NCBI GenBank assembly: GCA_002633005.1
Contig: NMRA01000119.1
Span: forward strand, 566,578-630,577
Length of the DNA stretch: 64,000 nt
Reading direction: 5' to 3'
Source: Phoronis australis
Taxonomy: Eukaryota; Phoronida; Phoronidae
The number at the start of each line of letters is the position of its first letter. Position 1 is the stretch's first letter. The notes beneath the pieces are model-generated. The model was not told where the DNA came from. It saw nothing but the letters and a program-made list of their open reading frames with translations, and searched no databases. Below, one piece after another: positions 48,221-60,589 of the stretch. The translations under genes and the position numbers were made by a program.

Positions 48221-48846
48221 AGTAAGAACATGTTCCTGTGTAGTATTGTAGCTTAAGCAACATTGAATCGTCACTACTACTCCGTTGTCTGCTAATGTGA
48301 AATGAATTATGCCAGCTGTTGTCCATGTTCTTTGCCACTAGAATCGTGGTTGTCACCAGCTGACAATTACTAACCGTTTAATCTAGAATACTATGACATA
48401 CACTTCAAAGGTTACTCACCACATTCAGTTGTAGTCCTTATGGTAGACTAGTTACATCACGCAGCAGAAAAGGCTTGTGTGCGTATAAAACCTATTTCAT
48501 ACAGTTTTTAAAAACGTATGAGCGCTTAGTTTCTCAGAAAAGAACACACAACAAACGCGAAGCTATTGCAAGCATTTACAAGCCCCTCCCCCTGCAACTC
48601 CAGACAGAAACATGCAATTATATTTTCAGGAGTTTGCGGATGTCATTGCCAAATCGAGCACATATTACAAAGACCTCTTTGATACTGGCGACCGCAATAT
48701 TAATTCATTAAAAAATTTTACAATTGCAAAGTTCAAGATTTCCTTGACATAATGTCTAGCTTTCACCTTCAACCAAAAATCACTGATCCTTCCAAACTCA
48801 GCAGCCGAGCATCTTTAATTGGTCATATTTATTTTACATGTTCTGA
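48221..48846. other. No gene recognised
   Basis: An open frame at 48475-48711 has no motif and no clear splice context. I treat it as chance. Confidence 0.35.
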
Positions 48847-49218
48847 TGTTACTAAAATATCAAGCAGTGGCGTATTTTTTCCAATCTACGTTTGTCGGTA
48901 CTAAATGTTAATGTTTTCTTGTATTTTTTTTCATATTCTTATTTTCTCTAGCATGATAATTGCATGTCACATAAAACAATACAGTATACATCATTTACAA
49001 AGAACAACATTAAATACCCAGTCAACACGTACCGTATTTTCTTCAGGATGTAATTTAATAAAGTTTGTGAACATTTGGAAATTGAGATTTTTCTAAAAAA
49101 CTTGGCTAAATATGTAATTGTCAAGATATGTTTGTTTTAACCACTCACCAAGCAGGAGCCAGAAACCAGAGACAAGACGACATTCCCAAAACAGATGCAG
49201 AAAAGTTTCACTGTGTTA
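48847..49218 (+). repeat. N-joined duplication, copy 1
   Basis: These 372 bases recur at 49291-49662, almost identical apart from small changes in a T run and a few bases. After the shared part this copy continues for 71 bases of different sequence (49219-49289) up to the single N at 49290. Confidence 0.85.
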
Positions 49219-49289
49219 ATAAAAAAATAATTGCAGGCGGTCTGATACACGCTGTACCAGACGTGCGCAGGCCTCGCATGTGGGCCCAT

Positions 49290-49290
49290 N
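49290..49290. other. Single-N assembly join
   Basis: A single N, with a 372-bp duplicate on both sides, marks a contig join. Confidence 0.9.
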
Positions 49291-49662
49291 TGTTACTAAA
49301 ATATCAAGCAGTGGCGTATTTTTTCCAATCTACGTTTGTCGGTACTAAATGTTAATGTTTTCTTGTATTTTTTTCATATTCTTATTTTCTCTAGCATGAT
49401 AATTGCATGTCACATAAAACAATACAGTATACATCATTTACAAAGAACAACATTAAATACCCAGTCAACACGTACCGTATTTTCTTCAGGATGTAATTTA
49501 ATAAAGTTTGTGAACATTTGGAAATTGAGATTTTTTTTAACAAACTTGGCTAAATATGTAATTGTCAAGATATGTTTGTTTTAACCACTCACCAAGCAGG
49601 AGCCAGAAACCAGAGACAAGACGACATTCCCAAAACAGATGCAGAAAAGTTTCACTGTGTTA
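49291..49662 (+). repeat. N-joined duplication, copy 2
   Basis: Second copy of 48847-49218, starting exactly after the N. Probably the other allele or an unmerged contig overlap. Confidence 0.85.
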
Positions 49663-49959
49663 CTGAATGTTAGTGTTATTACAAACCACAAGTTTCAAAA
49701 GAGTACATTTCCATTCAAAATCAACGCCTAAGCCGGACTCTAAATACTGGACGCTGTCCAATACCAACATTTTCCTACAAAAACACACGGTTCAACAAAT
49801 ACAAGCACAAAATTAAGCCATGGATAACACAAGGACTTATTTCAATAAAAATAGACTGTACAAAAAATACACCCGCAGCTATACTTGACGAACAAAAGAG
49901 CGTCTTTACCACCTACAGATTAAAGAGCGATTGAAGAGTGTTCAACAAAATCAGGCTTG

Positions 49960-50090
49960 CGTAGACCCTAGGACCTACGCTAGGACCTAGCCAAAAGGTA
50001 GTCAAGGACACGTGCTCTTGTTTAAAATACACGGCAATATCTCGCGTAATCTCGCAAAATCTTGCTTTTAAGCTAGGTCCTAGCGTAACT
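49960..50090. repeat. Inverted repeat, possible small MITE
   Basis: TACGCTAGGACCTAGC (49976-49991) and its exact complement GCTAGGTCCTAGCGTA (50072-50087) lie 80 bases apart. An extra CCTAGGACC copy lies at the left edge. A GC-rich palindromic cluster with ACCGGTCGGCT, CGACCGGCC and GACCGGTC follows at 50157-50240. Confidence 0.5.
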
Positions 50091-50240
50091 GAACGGGAGG
50101 CTGTATTCATCTGAAGTCTCTGTCTTACAGCACACATCACGAATAGTTTTAGTCCGACCGGTCGGCTAGGAGTCGACGACCGGCCCTCGACCGGTCATAA
50201 GGCGACCCACCAGCCAACGCAGCCGACCCGCTAGTCGGCT

Positions 50241-51194
50241 GCTATTTTCCGGGCTAGAGTTGCAGTTGCGTAATAGGTTGTCAGGCTGATACCGCTTAGT
50301 CTCCTGCACAAACCCTCGAGGTTGGTTGGGGTCTGCTACAGCGCACTTTTCCATATGCATTCTTGGAATATCATTGGCTGTTCCGATTTCAAGAAACAAG
50401 GCATTCTATTGGTCAGTTGAATAATAGGTCAAACTAGTTCACCAACATGGCGACTTCCAGTAAGGGAATGTCGATGGATTTACAGCTGTTTAAATCTCTC
50501 TGTTCTCGTCAAACTCCCGCATTTCAAAGCTAACGAGTCAATTAATACATCACCAGTAACGTATACGAAACATTTAATGATAATTATTATCTTGTATACT
50601 ATGCTGTATTCTGAACTGATGTGTTTTTTTACGAAATAATTTGTGGAAGAGATAGTCATTAGCTGATTAGCAGGCCATCCAGAACAACAGTCATTTTAGG
50701 GCCAGGCACACTATAGCACCGAATAGAGGGAAAGGAGTAGCTGAGAGCGTCGTGGCCACGGGAGATTGCCTCGATCTTTTCAGAGCACACCCTCTCGTAT
50801 GTTAACATGTTCATGTACGTTAAGTAAGCTCCCGTGATTACCGTGAAGGTTGAATTGGGTCAGATAAGGATATATGCTGAAATACTGCTATTCATGACAT
50901 TCTCATTATAATGTATAATACACTGGCATACTTGTCACTACCCAGAGAAGTTAGGAGCATAAAATACAGTCAATGGTCCTAAACACACACACATTACCCA
51001 GTCAAGCAGTACGTAAGTAAAAAGTAAGTAATTTTTCTTATAGTGACATGTGTTCAAATGAATTTTAACAATGAATACATTACAAACACTAGGAACACCC
51101 AGGGCTTATAAGTCACTTTAGATACATGATGCAAAAAAGAAAAGACAAGTGTACGCGCATTGCAAGAGGACCAGAAAGAGAAGGCCGAGATAAA
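50241..51194. other. No gene recognised
   Basis: No supported feature before the LINE 3' end on the minus strand. Confidence 0.4.
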
Positions 51195-51199
51195 AGTGA

Positions 51200-51990
51200 T
51201 CATGAATAAATATAATTTTTTCTCACTTCAAAAATATTTTTGATGAAAACTGAAGTTTTTCTAATAACATCTTTTTGTATGATTGTAATTAATTTACTTT
51301 CACAGATTTCTGCACGGAATCGTGGATATTTAATCTCAACTTGACAGTAAAAGGTGTTTCTGGCATCTAAGAAAAACGGACACTCAAACAGAAAATGTAG
51401 TTCACTTTCCACCTGACCAGTGTGACAAAGACAGCAAATTCTGTCATCAAAATCTAGAGAACGAAAACGCCCAACCTCAACCAATAACTGTAGGGTTCCG
51501 GTTCTAATTTGAGCAAGAATTGACCTACTAGGCCGACTTAAGTCTAAATGCACGTAAGGCTCAACTTCAAAGACATTCTTCATCAAAACATAGATTCTTA
51601 ACTTTGGTTTCGAACGGCTTTCAAACAACCACCAATTACAGGCTAAATAATGCAAAATATTCTTACAGTGAGACAGATTAACTGAACGTAAGTTATGAAA
51701 ACAATCTGATATCCCTAATTCCTTCAAAAATGCTCAAGACTTCAGACGACCAATTATTAGTACAAGTAGTGTAGTCCCACCAAAATGCTCGATATGTTAG
51801 TCTATTATCCTCGAAATTAATACGATTCCACCTTCTCAAAAGCTCAATTTTCTGCCTAACACTGGGGGATTCCAACCCCATGTCACCCATAACAGCATGA
51901 TTAGGAGCGAATTTGTGAACGCCCAAGAAAAATCGCCAGTCTAGCAATAGTTTTATAATGACTGACATCGCTTTTGGCGGTGCCATTCAG
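51200..51990 (-). pseudogene. LINE 3' fragment (C-terminal region)
   Basis: Two overlapping minus-strand frames carry the C-terminal part of a LINE protein. The first has HKFAPNHAVMGDMGLES and NWSSEVLSIF. The second has SILAQIRTGTLQL, then CCLCHTGQVESELHFLFEC, the Cys/His knuckle typical of this region. The frames meet at a T run near 51722, where a one-base slip breaks the reading. The reverse transcriptase is missing upstream. It resembles, but is not the same sequence as, the LINE end at 33450. Confidence 0.85.
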
Positions 51991-54900
51991 CAGTGCCTCT
52001 GACTGCCATCCTGCAGTCGTACAGAGTATTCAGTTATTTCGGAGGGTGTTTGTTGCTCTGAAATTAGGATTATACACACTCTTTTGTATAGTCATCAAGA
52101 TAAAACCTCACCCTTTTTTGAGTTGGCACAGTGATCAAAACTGACCCACTTTGGTGAGAGCCTCAATGGAAGAGTCAACTTTTCTGATAACATAATTATG
52201 CAAAGTTATTATTTACAGGGAATTGAATTTCAGCAAAAAGCTCTCTAGGATGTATTCTTTTTAAAACAACAAACGTCAGTTCCATCTGAAACCTTCCGTG
52301 GTTTTGGTGCTAAAATTGATTATTTTATACAGGTCCAACCAAAAAGTAAATATTTTTGTGTGGAATTTATTTGGAAATTCATCTTTTCATGGTGACTTGT
52401 TACTGGTCAGAGTATCACATTTGGTCATATTAAATCTATGCAAGTCTCCTCTCTCCTGGACCCCGACTCGTCGACTGTTTCATTTTTTCTTTCCACGTTC
52501 ACATGATGTCAAGTGTTGTAGAGTTTGCAACAATCATCTATTAATGTCAGTCTAATTGCAAAACAAGATCTCATAACCATTCTTAAACATTCTGAAACTA
52601 CTAAGGCTCGCTGTAATCAAAGCATCCTGGAGTTAGACATTGTATGCAAGCGAACTTTAAAAACCTGGTTCGTTAAAATGACTACTAGTTGCAAAAACAT
52701 CTCACATTTCCAAATTGGGAGCTCAGGGTACTTCAAAGATTTTAAGCTGGTTCACTAAACCCAAATTGACGGTTTCTTGTGCGTTACTTGGGTTGGATTG
52801 TTATCCAGGCAATAGTCACTCACTAGCAATCCAAATTTTGAGAACAAGTTTTAACGCCTGCTATTCATTGAAAAACAGGTTCCTGTTATACATTAGAAAA
52901 CACGGGTTCTCAAAGTGGGGATGCCCTGTATGTTACTATTACCATTATGCCACGAAATTTATCTAACCATGGAGAACTTTATTTTGCTGATGTATTGATT
53001 ACAAATATGGTTTAGTTTAGCGATAGACTGAAGTACTAAGTCTGGGCATTAACATAGCCGTGGGCGCACAACAGGGCTATCCCCTCCTCGTTGCAAACCC
53101 TTCCCCTGGTAGAAACTCATTTCAGTTTTGTTCTTGCCTAGCTTCCTTGTCCCTGTCCCTTGTTCATGCAGTACCTCCAAGTTGCCTCACATTAGTCATT
53201 GGTTGCCAACAATTTCAAGTTTAGCAACCTCTTAAATAATTCTGACTACACCAGCGTTGCTACATGGGAATAGGTTACTAAAGACTCGACTGCCATTCAA
53301 CTTGCACATTTACTGCCTTGTGAAAGCATAAACCATTATGAAATTAACACCTGGGCCCTGGGTTTCAACTTTTTACTCAGAATTATTTTTGTTATTTTCT
53401 ATTCTGGTTTTGTTTGAATTCGAGATAAGTTTCTTTTATTCTATACTTGAGTACTTATTGATGGCAATTAATGATCCGTGCATTACAGCTGAAAGTTTGA
53501 GTCTGAGTTCGAGGTTTTACTAGAAATCTTGAGTTTTTACTCAAATTTTAGCTCGAATCTAGTGGTCATTAAGTAATATCTTGATCTCGCAAGGAAGTGG
53601 ACTAGAAGTGACAAAAACAATTTCGAGTTCGATTTGGATTGAAAGTTTCACTCTAGAAGTGTATTCCCAAAACATGATCACATAATCCCTTTTCAGAGTT
53701 TTAAATCAATCCATATACAAGACTGGGCTAGAATCTGTTTAGCCCAAAAAGCATTTAAATGCTATATGGAGAATAATAAAACATCTGTACTAAACTGTAT
53801 TGAAAAAATGAACCCTTTTGACATTCCTTATCCACAAATTGTGCCATTTTTCAAGCTGCTATTTACCCAAACTCTTTTTAGAACCGTCATGTAACAATAT
53901 AAGATTAGTCCGGTACAAACAATGTTGTTTTTGGCCAAATTAGTAGCAAAAATCTCAAGCACTCACATGAACATTGGCATTGGATTTGGATACTAGTGCC
54001 TGATGTCAATCTTCATGTGTTTGCTCGTGATTAGACTCTTGATCTTGTACTGTTCCTTACTGAGATTACATGTGGTATATTGGCTTCGGTTGAACGGATA
54101 GTTTCTTATTGCTTAAGACCTGGTGCAATAACCATGGCTTTGAGCAATAACAAAGTTTGAATTCTTCCAAGTCCACTAACGAACAAGTTGAAATAGTGAT
54201 ATATACAGGGCTTGGAATTTTCCTTTTTTGTTTTTATTTCCTTTTATTCGATTTCCAGCTTCTTTTTTATCATCATTGTTTGGCTTGATTCATGCAAAAA
54301 CATTTCTTTCAGTTTAATTTTACTACACAAAAATATTTCTATCACACAAGCCTATTTGTGAAATGATAGATCACCTGGAAAATTTTCCTCTTATAGTCAT
54401 TCCAATTCCTGTATATAGTGGTAAGTTGTTCAGATCAAAATTTATTCTTTTTCACATAAGACGCATTTATAGCAACTTTAAGGGATTTAATTCGAAGGAA
54501 ATCTGGAAGCTAGAAGACACCATCTGATAAGCGCATTCTGAAATCAATAATTGTGCTTGTACTTTCCAAGATGTTCAACACACATTGTTAGGTATGGGGA
54601 TAGGGTTCATTCCACCATCCTTGGGCTTTCAGGGTACCCTCCTGAAACCATTCCAAGGAGGTACTCCCACAGGTTTATATAAGACACGACACTCAACTGG
54701 GTGATTTTTCTCAAACAATTTCTCTTCAAAATGGTGCTTGCAAAAATCCCTACCACATCAAACTTTTTCCTATGAATACAACGGATTTCACTCTGGAAGT
54801 TAAAAACACTGCAAATGGTACCTTTTTCCTACTGCAATAGGGGATTTAATACGATACCTGTATTTTTAAAACCTTGGACACCAGACTCATTTTTGACAAC

Positions 54901-55139
54901 AGGAATCTCTGAGCCAACCTCTTCAAGCTTAATGGGTGAAAAAGACACAGCTGTCCAAGAATTACTACGAAAGGATTCATTTGTTAGCATTAGCTCTTCT
55001 AAAAAGATTGTGCATTTGAAATATTAGGCTACAATTTTATTGAAGTCCAAACCTCGGACCACAAAAATGTTTTTTAGCCACAGTCTAAATGGGTGGAGAT
55101 TCTTCTAGCACTCGATTATGCACAAAACTAAAGGTTACG
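51991..55139. other. No gene recognised
   Basis: About 3 kb of AT-rich sequence with short frames and no known motif or repeat boundary. Confidence 0.4.
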
Positions 55140-55560
55140 GCCCATGTGGAACACCTCTCGGGTATTTTCGTAGCTACAAATTTACCCTCGGAACATCTGG
55201 AGCACCTCGGCTATTTTCCTATTTACATGTACAAAGTTTTTTTAGAAACACTTCAGGTATTTTCGTAGCCTCAAATATCCTCTCGGAGATGAACGTTATC
55301 CAAAATATGGCAAGTCACGTGATTTTTAATCTTGACTATGATAGGCAAACTTGAAGTCGCACACATGCAGAGAGCATTCACCTATTAGGTGAATTTTGAG
55401 GTTACGAAAACACCCGAGGTGTTCTGGATGCCCTTGGAAGTTAATGTTTTCAGTGCATGCTCGAACTTTATGGCCAATCATTCTCCACTAAGTTTGTTAA
55501 TCACACAGGTTAAATTCACCTCCAATGAGAAAATTGAGGCCCCGAATATACCCAAGGTGA
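55140..55560. repeat. Cluster of direct and inverted repeats
   Basis: A unit containing CACCTCGGGTATTTTCGTAG recurs near 55150, 55201 and 55243 in one direction. It appears inverted near 55394 (ACGAAAACACCCGAGGTG) and 55536 (CGAATATACCCAAGGTG). Unit spacing is about 50 bp on the direct side. Confidence 0.5.
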
Positions 55561-55775
55561 TCTGAATGGCTAAGGACCCTCAAGTTGTCCGGGGTCCCAC
55601 CTCAAAAAGGGAAATGGGGAAGAACAAATTAGTATTTCAACGAGGTGGGGGGAATGTAAGTTGAGAATTGTGGCTACCTGGAGGGTCGAAAATTGTGGTG
55701 TTCTAGGGGGTGAATACTGTGTAGGCTGCGAAGTGGTGGAAATTGGATGCCAGCAATATCTACTGTAACACTGTA

Positions 55776-55921
55776 CAGAGACGGATAGGGGGAAGGGGGC
55801 CATGGCCCTGCTTAAAATTCTCCAAGATTCCATTTGGCACGTTTGGGGCGGGTGCAAATGTCTGACGGGCAAAATACTCTGCCCTTGCCCCTACTCCCAA
55901 CTCAAAATCCTGGATCATCGC
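55776..55921. mobile_element. GGCGGATC-family MITE, reverse copy
   Basis: It starts CAGAGACGGATAGGGGGAAG and ends AAAATCCTGGATCATCGCTG. The interior matches 41199-41357 in reverse, including GGGGCCATGGCC and AGATTCCATTTGGCAC. No clear target duplication. Confidence 0.6.
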
Positions 55922-56882
55922 TGTAAGATCTTACAGCAGGGGATCGAGGATCCAGGATTTCGGCCCGTTTTCAATTCATAAAAAGCGTTCAAATAATGAA
56001 ACTGAAAAAATGCCAAGTGAAAAGAGTGAAGCCATTGTTAATTCAGGTTTATTTTCCCAATAAGGAATCGATAATTACATGATTTTACTACAGTTTGTAG
56101 GTAATATCACAATATATAAACAGCTACCTCACCAGAGAGTTCCCCCATACCGCAAACGCGACACAGTCGCAAAATAACTTTTACTCTCGCGACACCTAGC
56201 GACCTGATAACGTAATACCGGATGTCAGCATGCGCAGAGCAAACTTCCTGGTTAAAAATTGTCAGCTGACAGTCAATGAAAACCATCGTTCTAGTGCGCT
56301 GTACCTGGGCCCGGTCTCCAATCTCCGTACTCAGACTCGAATCATGCTCAAACTCACACTTCATACTCAACTCGAGTACAGACTCAGCTTTGGTTAGACG
56401 AAGTGGAAATTCTAAATCTCCAAACACCGGATTTGTATCTCGAGTTTAAGCTGATTGCCACTTATGTGTGTGGAAAATGAAATTTGGAACTGTTTTGAAC
56501 TTGATTCTATCATTAAGCAATTCTCTGAAAAGAAAATTCGCAAATTACGTCGAATGCTAAGGCGTAGTATGCCATAAATCGTCTAAGATGAACTGAGAAT
56601 CAAGCCGTTTAGTGAGCCAAAACTAGCGCCTTCTTGATTCCATTTTTATAACAATGTAAACCATGATAACAGAAAACGTCTCAAAACAAAATTGATTTTT
56701 CCTGAAAGGGAAACAGATGTTCAACTCAATAGACCTAATTACCAAAGTATACGTAGGAAGGCATTATCATGCTGAAAGATAATATCAGCCTGTGTCATTT
56801 TTATCATCCGGTTCGTGGTCCTGCCACAATTTACATTTTTTATTGCTATGAATCTTTGGTTGGTGTAACAGGTGCCCAACTG
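55922..56882. other. No gene recognised
   Basis: A minus-strand frame (56107-56427) overlaps a run of ACTC/TCGAGT-type simple repeat and shows no known domain. I do not call it a gene. Confidence 0.35.
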
Positions 56883-56948
56883 CTGAGACCGGTGGCCCAT
56901 GATGTGACCGGTGGCCCATTATGTTGTAACCTGTGGCCCATGATGTCG
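56883..56948 (+). repeat. Minisatellite, three units
   Basis: About 22-base units containing CCGGTGGCCCATGATGT repeat three times with small changes. Confidence 0.75.
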
Positions 56949-58290
56949 TTAAGATGCCTCTGAATTTAAGACACTTGACTTTTGTAATGTGCTCCAACAT
57001 TCAAGATCCAACTATAATTTGCTGGTAACGAAAGATGTTTGGTATTGTAATTTTGGCCTTAAAGAACACCATTGCTATTAAACACAAGTTTTACAATCAG
57101 AAAAGCCCTAGCTGTGATTGAAGGGTTTGAGGTCACTAGTAATACGATGACGCCTTCGAAATTGACCGATACCGCTAATGGTTTACCTGCAGAAACCTTA
57201 TTAAAAGCAAATTGAAAGTCATTTACACCCACAAACAGCTTTAATTCATTGTCAAGTTTCAAAATGTATACTTACATGAAATGTCTCTACAGTATTCAGC
57301 TCAAAATTTCACCTGACTTGTTCACGTTCAGTGTTCAAACAGCAGGTTATTCAAAATCGTGACGTTGTTTTATTCTGAGCCATACAGTGTCGGGGGGGGG
57401 GGGTTCGAGGGGGATGCAACTGAAAAATTAGGATACCAATAGAGGGTGTAACCGAAAAAAGATCCAGTTGTATGTGGGCAACATTTTATGGAAAGCCAAG
57501 ATGAGTTAAGGTTTTATTCCAGAAACATCATTTTGTAGGGGTAATTCCGCAAACCATAGTAAAACTTTGTACATGGATTTTTGGACAGATGAATGTTAGC
57601 TCATTAAGCCCGAAACAGTAAAAGAAGAGTTGACATGTTTTAAAAAGTAAGTACATCATTTCCAAGCTTATAGAATATAGATAACATGGAAAGCCTTTTG
57701 TCTAGCTAGAAATGTATTATTTATTCTAATATATTTCCAATTCCTAAAGCGAACCCTTTTGTAGAATTTTTTTGTCGGAAAAAGTTACCCTTTGGTTTGG
57801 GCATTTTGTCTGAAAAGACATATTTCCGTAGAGAAACTGGTCGTGAAAAAGTGATCCTTATGTGAAGTTCGCCCTGCATACCTCGTCTATAGCAGTGCCC
57901 CCGGTACATTTGGCTGACCGTTACCTATGGTTACCGTATTGCTAAGGCATATTTGCTTACTACCAGAGTTGTTTGTCAAAGAAAAAATGCAGTGTTGAAT
58001 TATATGTGGAACAATGCTGGTTTCGTTGAAAACTATCAACATATAACCAAATATTTTTTATGGCGGAGAAATGTATTTCTAGAACGGTAAACGATTGTAC
58101 TGCGCTTTTGTCGATAATTCCACACCTTTTGACCCACTTTTCTTTGTGGTATTGTCAGTTTAACCACATGTGTGGATGATTAATTATGAATGTGTCATTG
58201 CCTGCGTTTGAAAAATTGAAATATTTTATTCAAACACCAAATCGTGTGGCTGGTCTGTTCTAGTGTTCAACTGGTAACCGATAAAGTCTT
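56949..58290. other. No gene recognised; poly-G run
   Basis: A run of about 12 G lies near 57391-57403. No exon or element was recognised. Confidence 0.4.
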
Positions 58291-58490
58291 ATGCTTAATC
58301 TAATGTTATTGGCAATGTATTTGTATTGTAACGAAATACGGGTTGAAAAAATGTGATGACGCTAACGGAGTTTCAAGATCAAGCTTTTCACTGATGCTTA
58401 ATTCATTGTTATTGACAATGTAATTGCACTGTCGCAAAATACGGGTCGAGAAGATGTGACCGGGTTTCAGACGGTCATTTTATGCATTTG
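58291..58490 (+). repeat. Two-copy tandem duplication, about 103-bp period
   Basis: TGCTTAATCTAATGTTATTG and TGCTTAATTCATTGTTATTG start the two units at 58291 and 58394. Both continue with a CAATGTA stretch, AAATACGGGT and AAGATGTGA/AAAATGTGA. Confidence 0.7.
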
Positions 58491-59519
58491 TAAGAGCGCA
58501 ATCAACCTTGAAATATAAATCAGCATTTGCCATCAATTGCGTTGTACAGTTTATACGAGATTTTTTGTCCCACATTATCAATCAAGTTCTCTTTAGTTCA
58601 TTATGTCGATAGCATGTTGCTGAAGCGGATGGTGAACGATTTCATAGGAAAACGAGAATATTGTATGAATCTTGCTAAAATCACATACATTCTGATGAAA
58701 TGTTTTTAAAGTTATTGTAACATGTACTTTAGATCGTCGATACACAGCTCCGCCAAAAAAATGGCTCTCGCCACTGTTGTGTCATTATACATTGGGCTCT
58801 AGTCGGGGTTTTATTTTGTACTCGAAATTTAACTCAAATTAATTTTTAAAATTTTTGCTCTACTTTTGTGCGAACTCAAAGTATACATATGTGTGTTTAT
58901 ATACGGTTCAAGTTATCAGCACCGAGAAAATATTTTCACGAACTCGAAAGCCGAATGTAACCGGAATCCGCGGAGTAAAGGTTCGAGAAACTATGATTTC
59001 GATAATAGTTGTCAAAAATGTATGTAGCGTTGTTAGTCTAGTAGCCTCCCACATGGTCCCCTAGAAACTCGTGGTAGTGTAAGGTTTTTGAGTATTTCAT
59101 GTTGGGTTGGTCCCCCTGACGCAGTTTAGCTGGAATGTAATCATGACAGCATTGAGCATTTTTAAATATGCAAATTAGGGCCGCCATTATCCAAACTTCT
59201 GTTTTTGGTTGTAACTTCCTTACCAAGTAAAACAGGTAAACTATTTTGATGTTTTTACACATGTTTCCAAGTTCAATGAATTCAATGGAGGTAGTTAACA
59301 CGTGTTACAAGTGGATAAATCATACATTTGCATAAATTACGACGGCCATTACTTAAAAACCTACTTGTGCATGGCTGGGGTAAAAAGCACAACAGGTAAA
59401 AATTATGTTGATATTTTCGCCCATCCTTCTATGGATGACCAGGAAATAATTGCAACAGAAGGTTTTATTGCATAAATCATATCCTCTCACACCCCTTAGT
59501 GTGAGAAAAAAGTTTTCCG
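58491..59519. other. No gene recognised
   Basis: No supported feature. The frame at 59038-59301 (minus) begins to overlap the tandem repeat sequence that follows. Confidence 0.35.
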
Positions 59520-60020
59520 GAATCGGAGTGGCGGAAATTCATTTTCAAGATGGCAGACAAAATGGCCGACAGATTTACAAATGACCATTATAACTCGAGA
59601 ATTTAATGTTATAGAGAAAAATTCAAAAAGGTTTCCGTATCTTTTGTGGGTCAACAAATCCATTGGAAATAGTTTTGTATGGCTCTGGTGACACCGTCCG
59701 CCATTTTACAAGATGGCCGCCAAAACTTGTTTGAGTTGCACAACTTCGCACGAATAGAGTAGTGTGTCGTCTTGATTTTAACACTGCACCATAGGTTTTC
59801 TGGGTCGACTAATCCATTGAGACTCATTGCGTTTGGTTCTAATGATTACTTCTGTTATTTTATAAGATGGCCACCAAATGGTTGATTCCTGTAAGAACTT
59901 CAGATTCCAGAGAAACGCAATATTCACAGATTTCATATCCAGACTTCCATAGGTCAAAATGTCCATTAAAATTATTTTTGTCTGGGTCTGATGGTTACGA
60001 CTACCATTTTCAAGATTGTT
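59520..60020. repeat. Degenerate tandem repeat, about 155-bp period
   Basis: The landmark CCATTTTACAAGATGG and variants falls near 59538, 59702, 59855 and 60004. GGGTCAACAAATCCATTGG-like blocks also recur (59649, 59801, 59954). Spacings are about 164, 153 and 149 bases. Confidence 0.6.
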
Positions 60021-60589
60021 GAACAAATAATAATTTATTTGAGTGAAAAACATCAGGTTCGCCTCGACTGAAGGGTAATTCTCCTGAAAAAATGTGCTAT
60101 ATCTAAAATAATTCTCTGCGATTAATTTAGTGATCTACTTTTCACATCAATTGACCGTCTGTGTCACCTCCAATTAGCTGTAAATACTAGTGAATACAGC
60201 AACAGTTGAGACAGGAGAAAGGTTTAGCAAAGTATGTTTAGCAAGTTAAACAGCTTATAAGCGCTTGTGCAGCTCCCACTAGGCTTCTCTTTAGTGATGT
60301 TCTACGTGTGGGCGAAGCAGTAATTCTCAGTCTGTGATCAAAATCTATACAAATTCAACCAGTATTTACACAACTTATCTCTTTAATTTACCTGGTGAAG
60401 AAGTTGGTGGTAGTGACTGTATTTGGACTTGGGCTATGCTTGATGACACCTTACCAATAACGAACAGTTGTTATGCTGTATCGCAACCACCGATTACATT
60501 CGCAAATGACAAAAGCGCGCACGTTTCGGCACCAACAGACAACTGTAGTTTCTTGATGTCCCACACTCTTCTCTTGTTTTCGTGCCTCT
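60021..60589. other. No gene recognised
   Basis: Nothing supported on either strand. The forward frame 60334-60720 overlaps the pseudogene that follows, read in the wrong sense. Confidence 0.35.

Noticed and set aside
56107-56427. Minus-strand frame of 106 codons as a gene
   Set aside because: Part of it is generated by an ACTC/TCGAGT simple repeat. No recognisable domain or splice signals.
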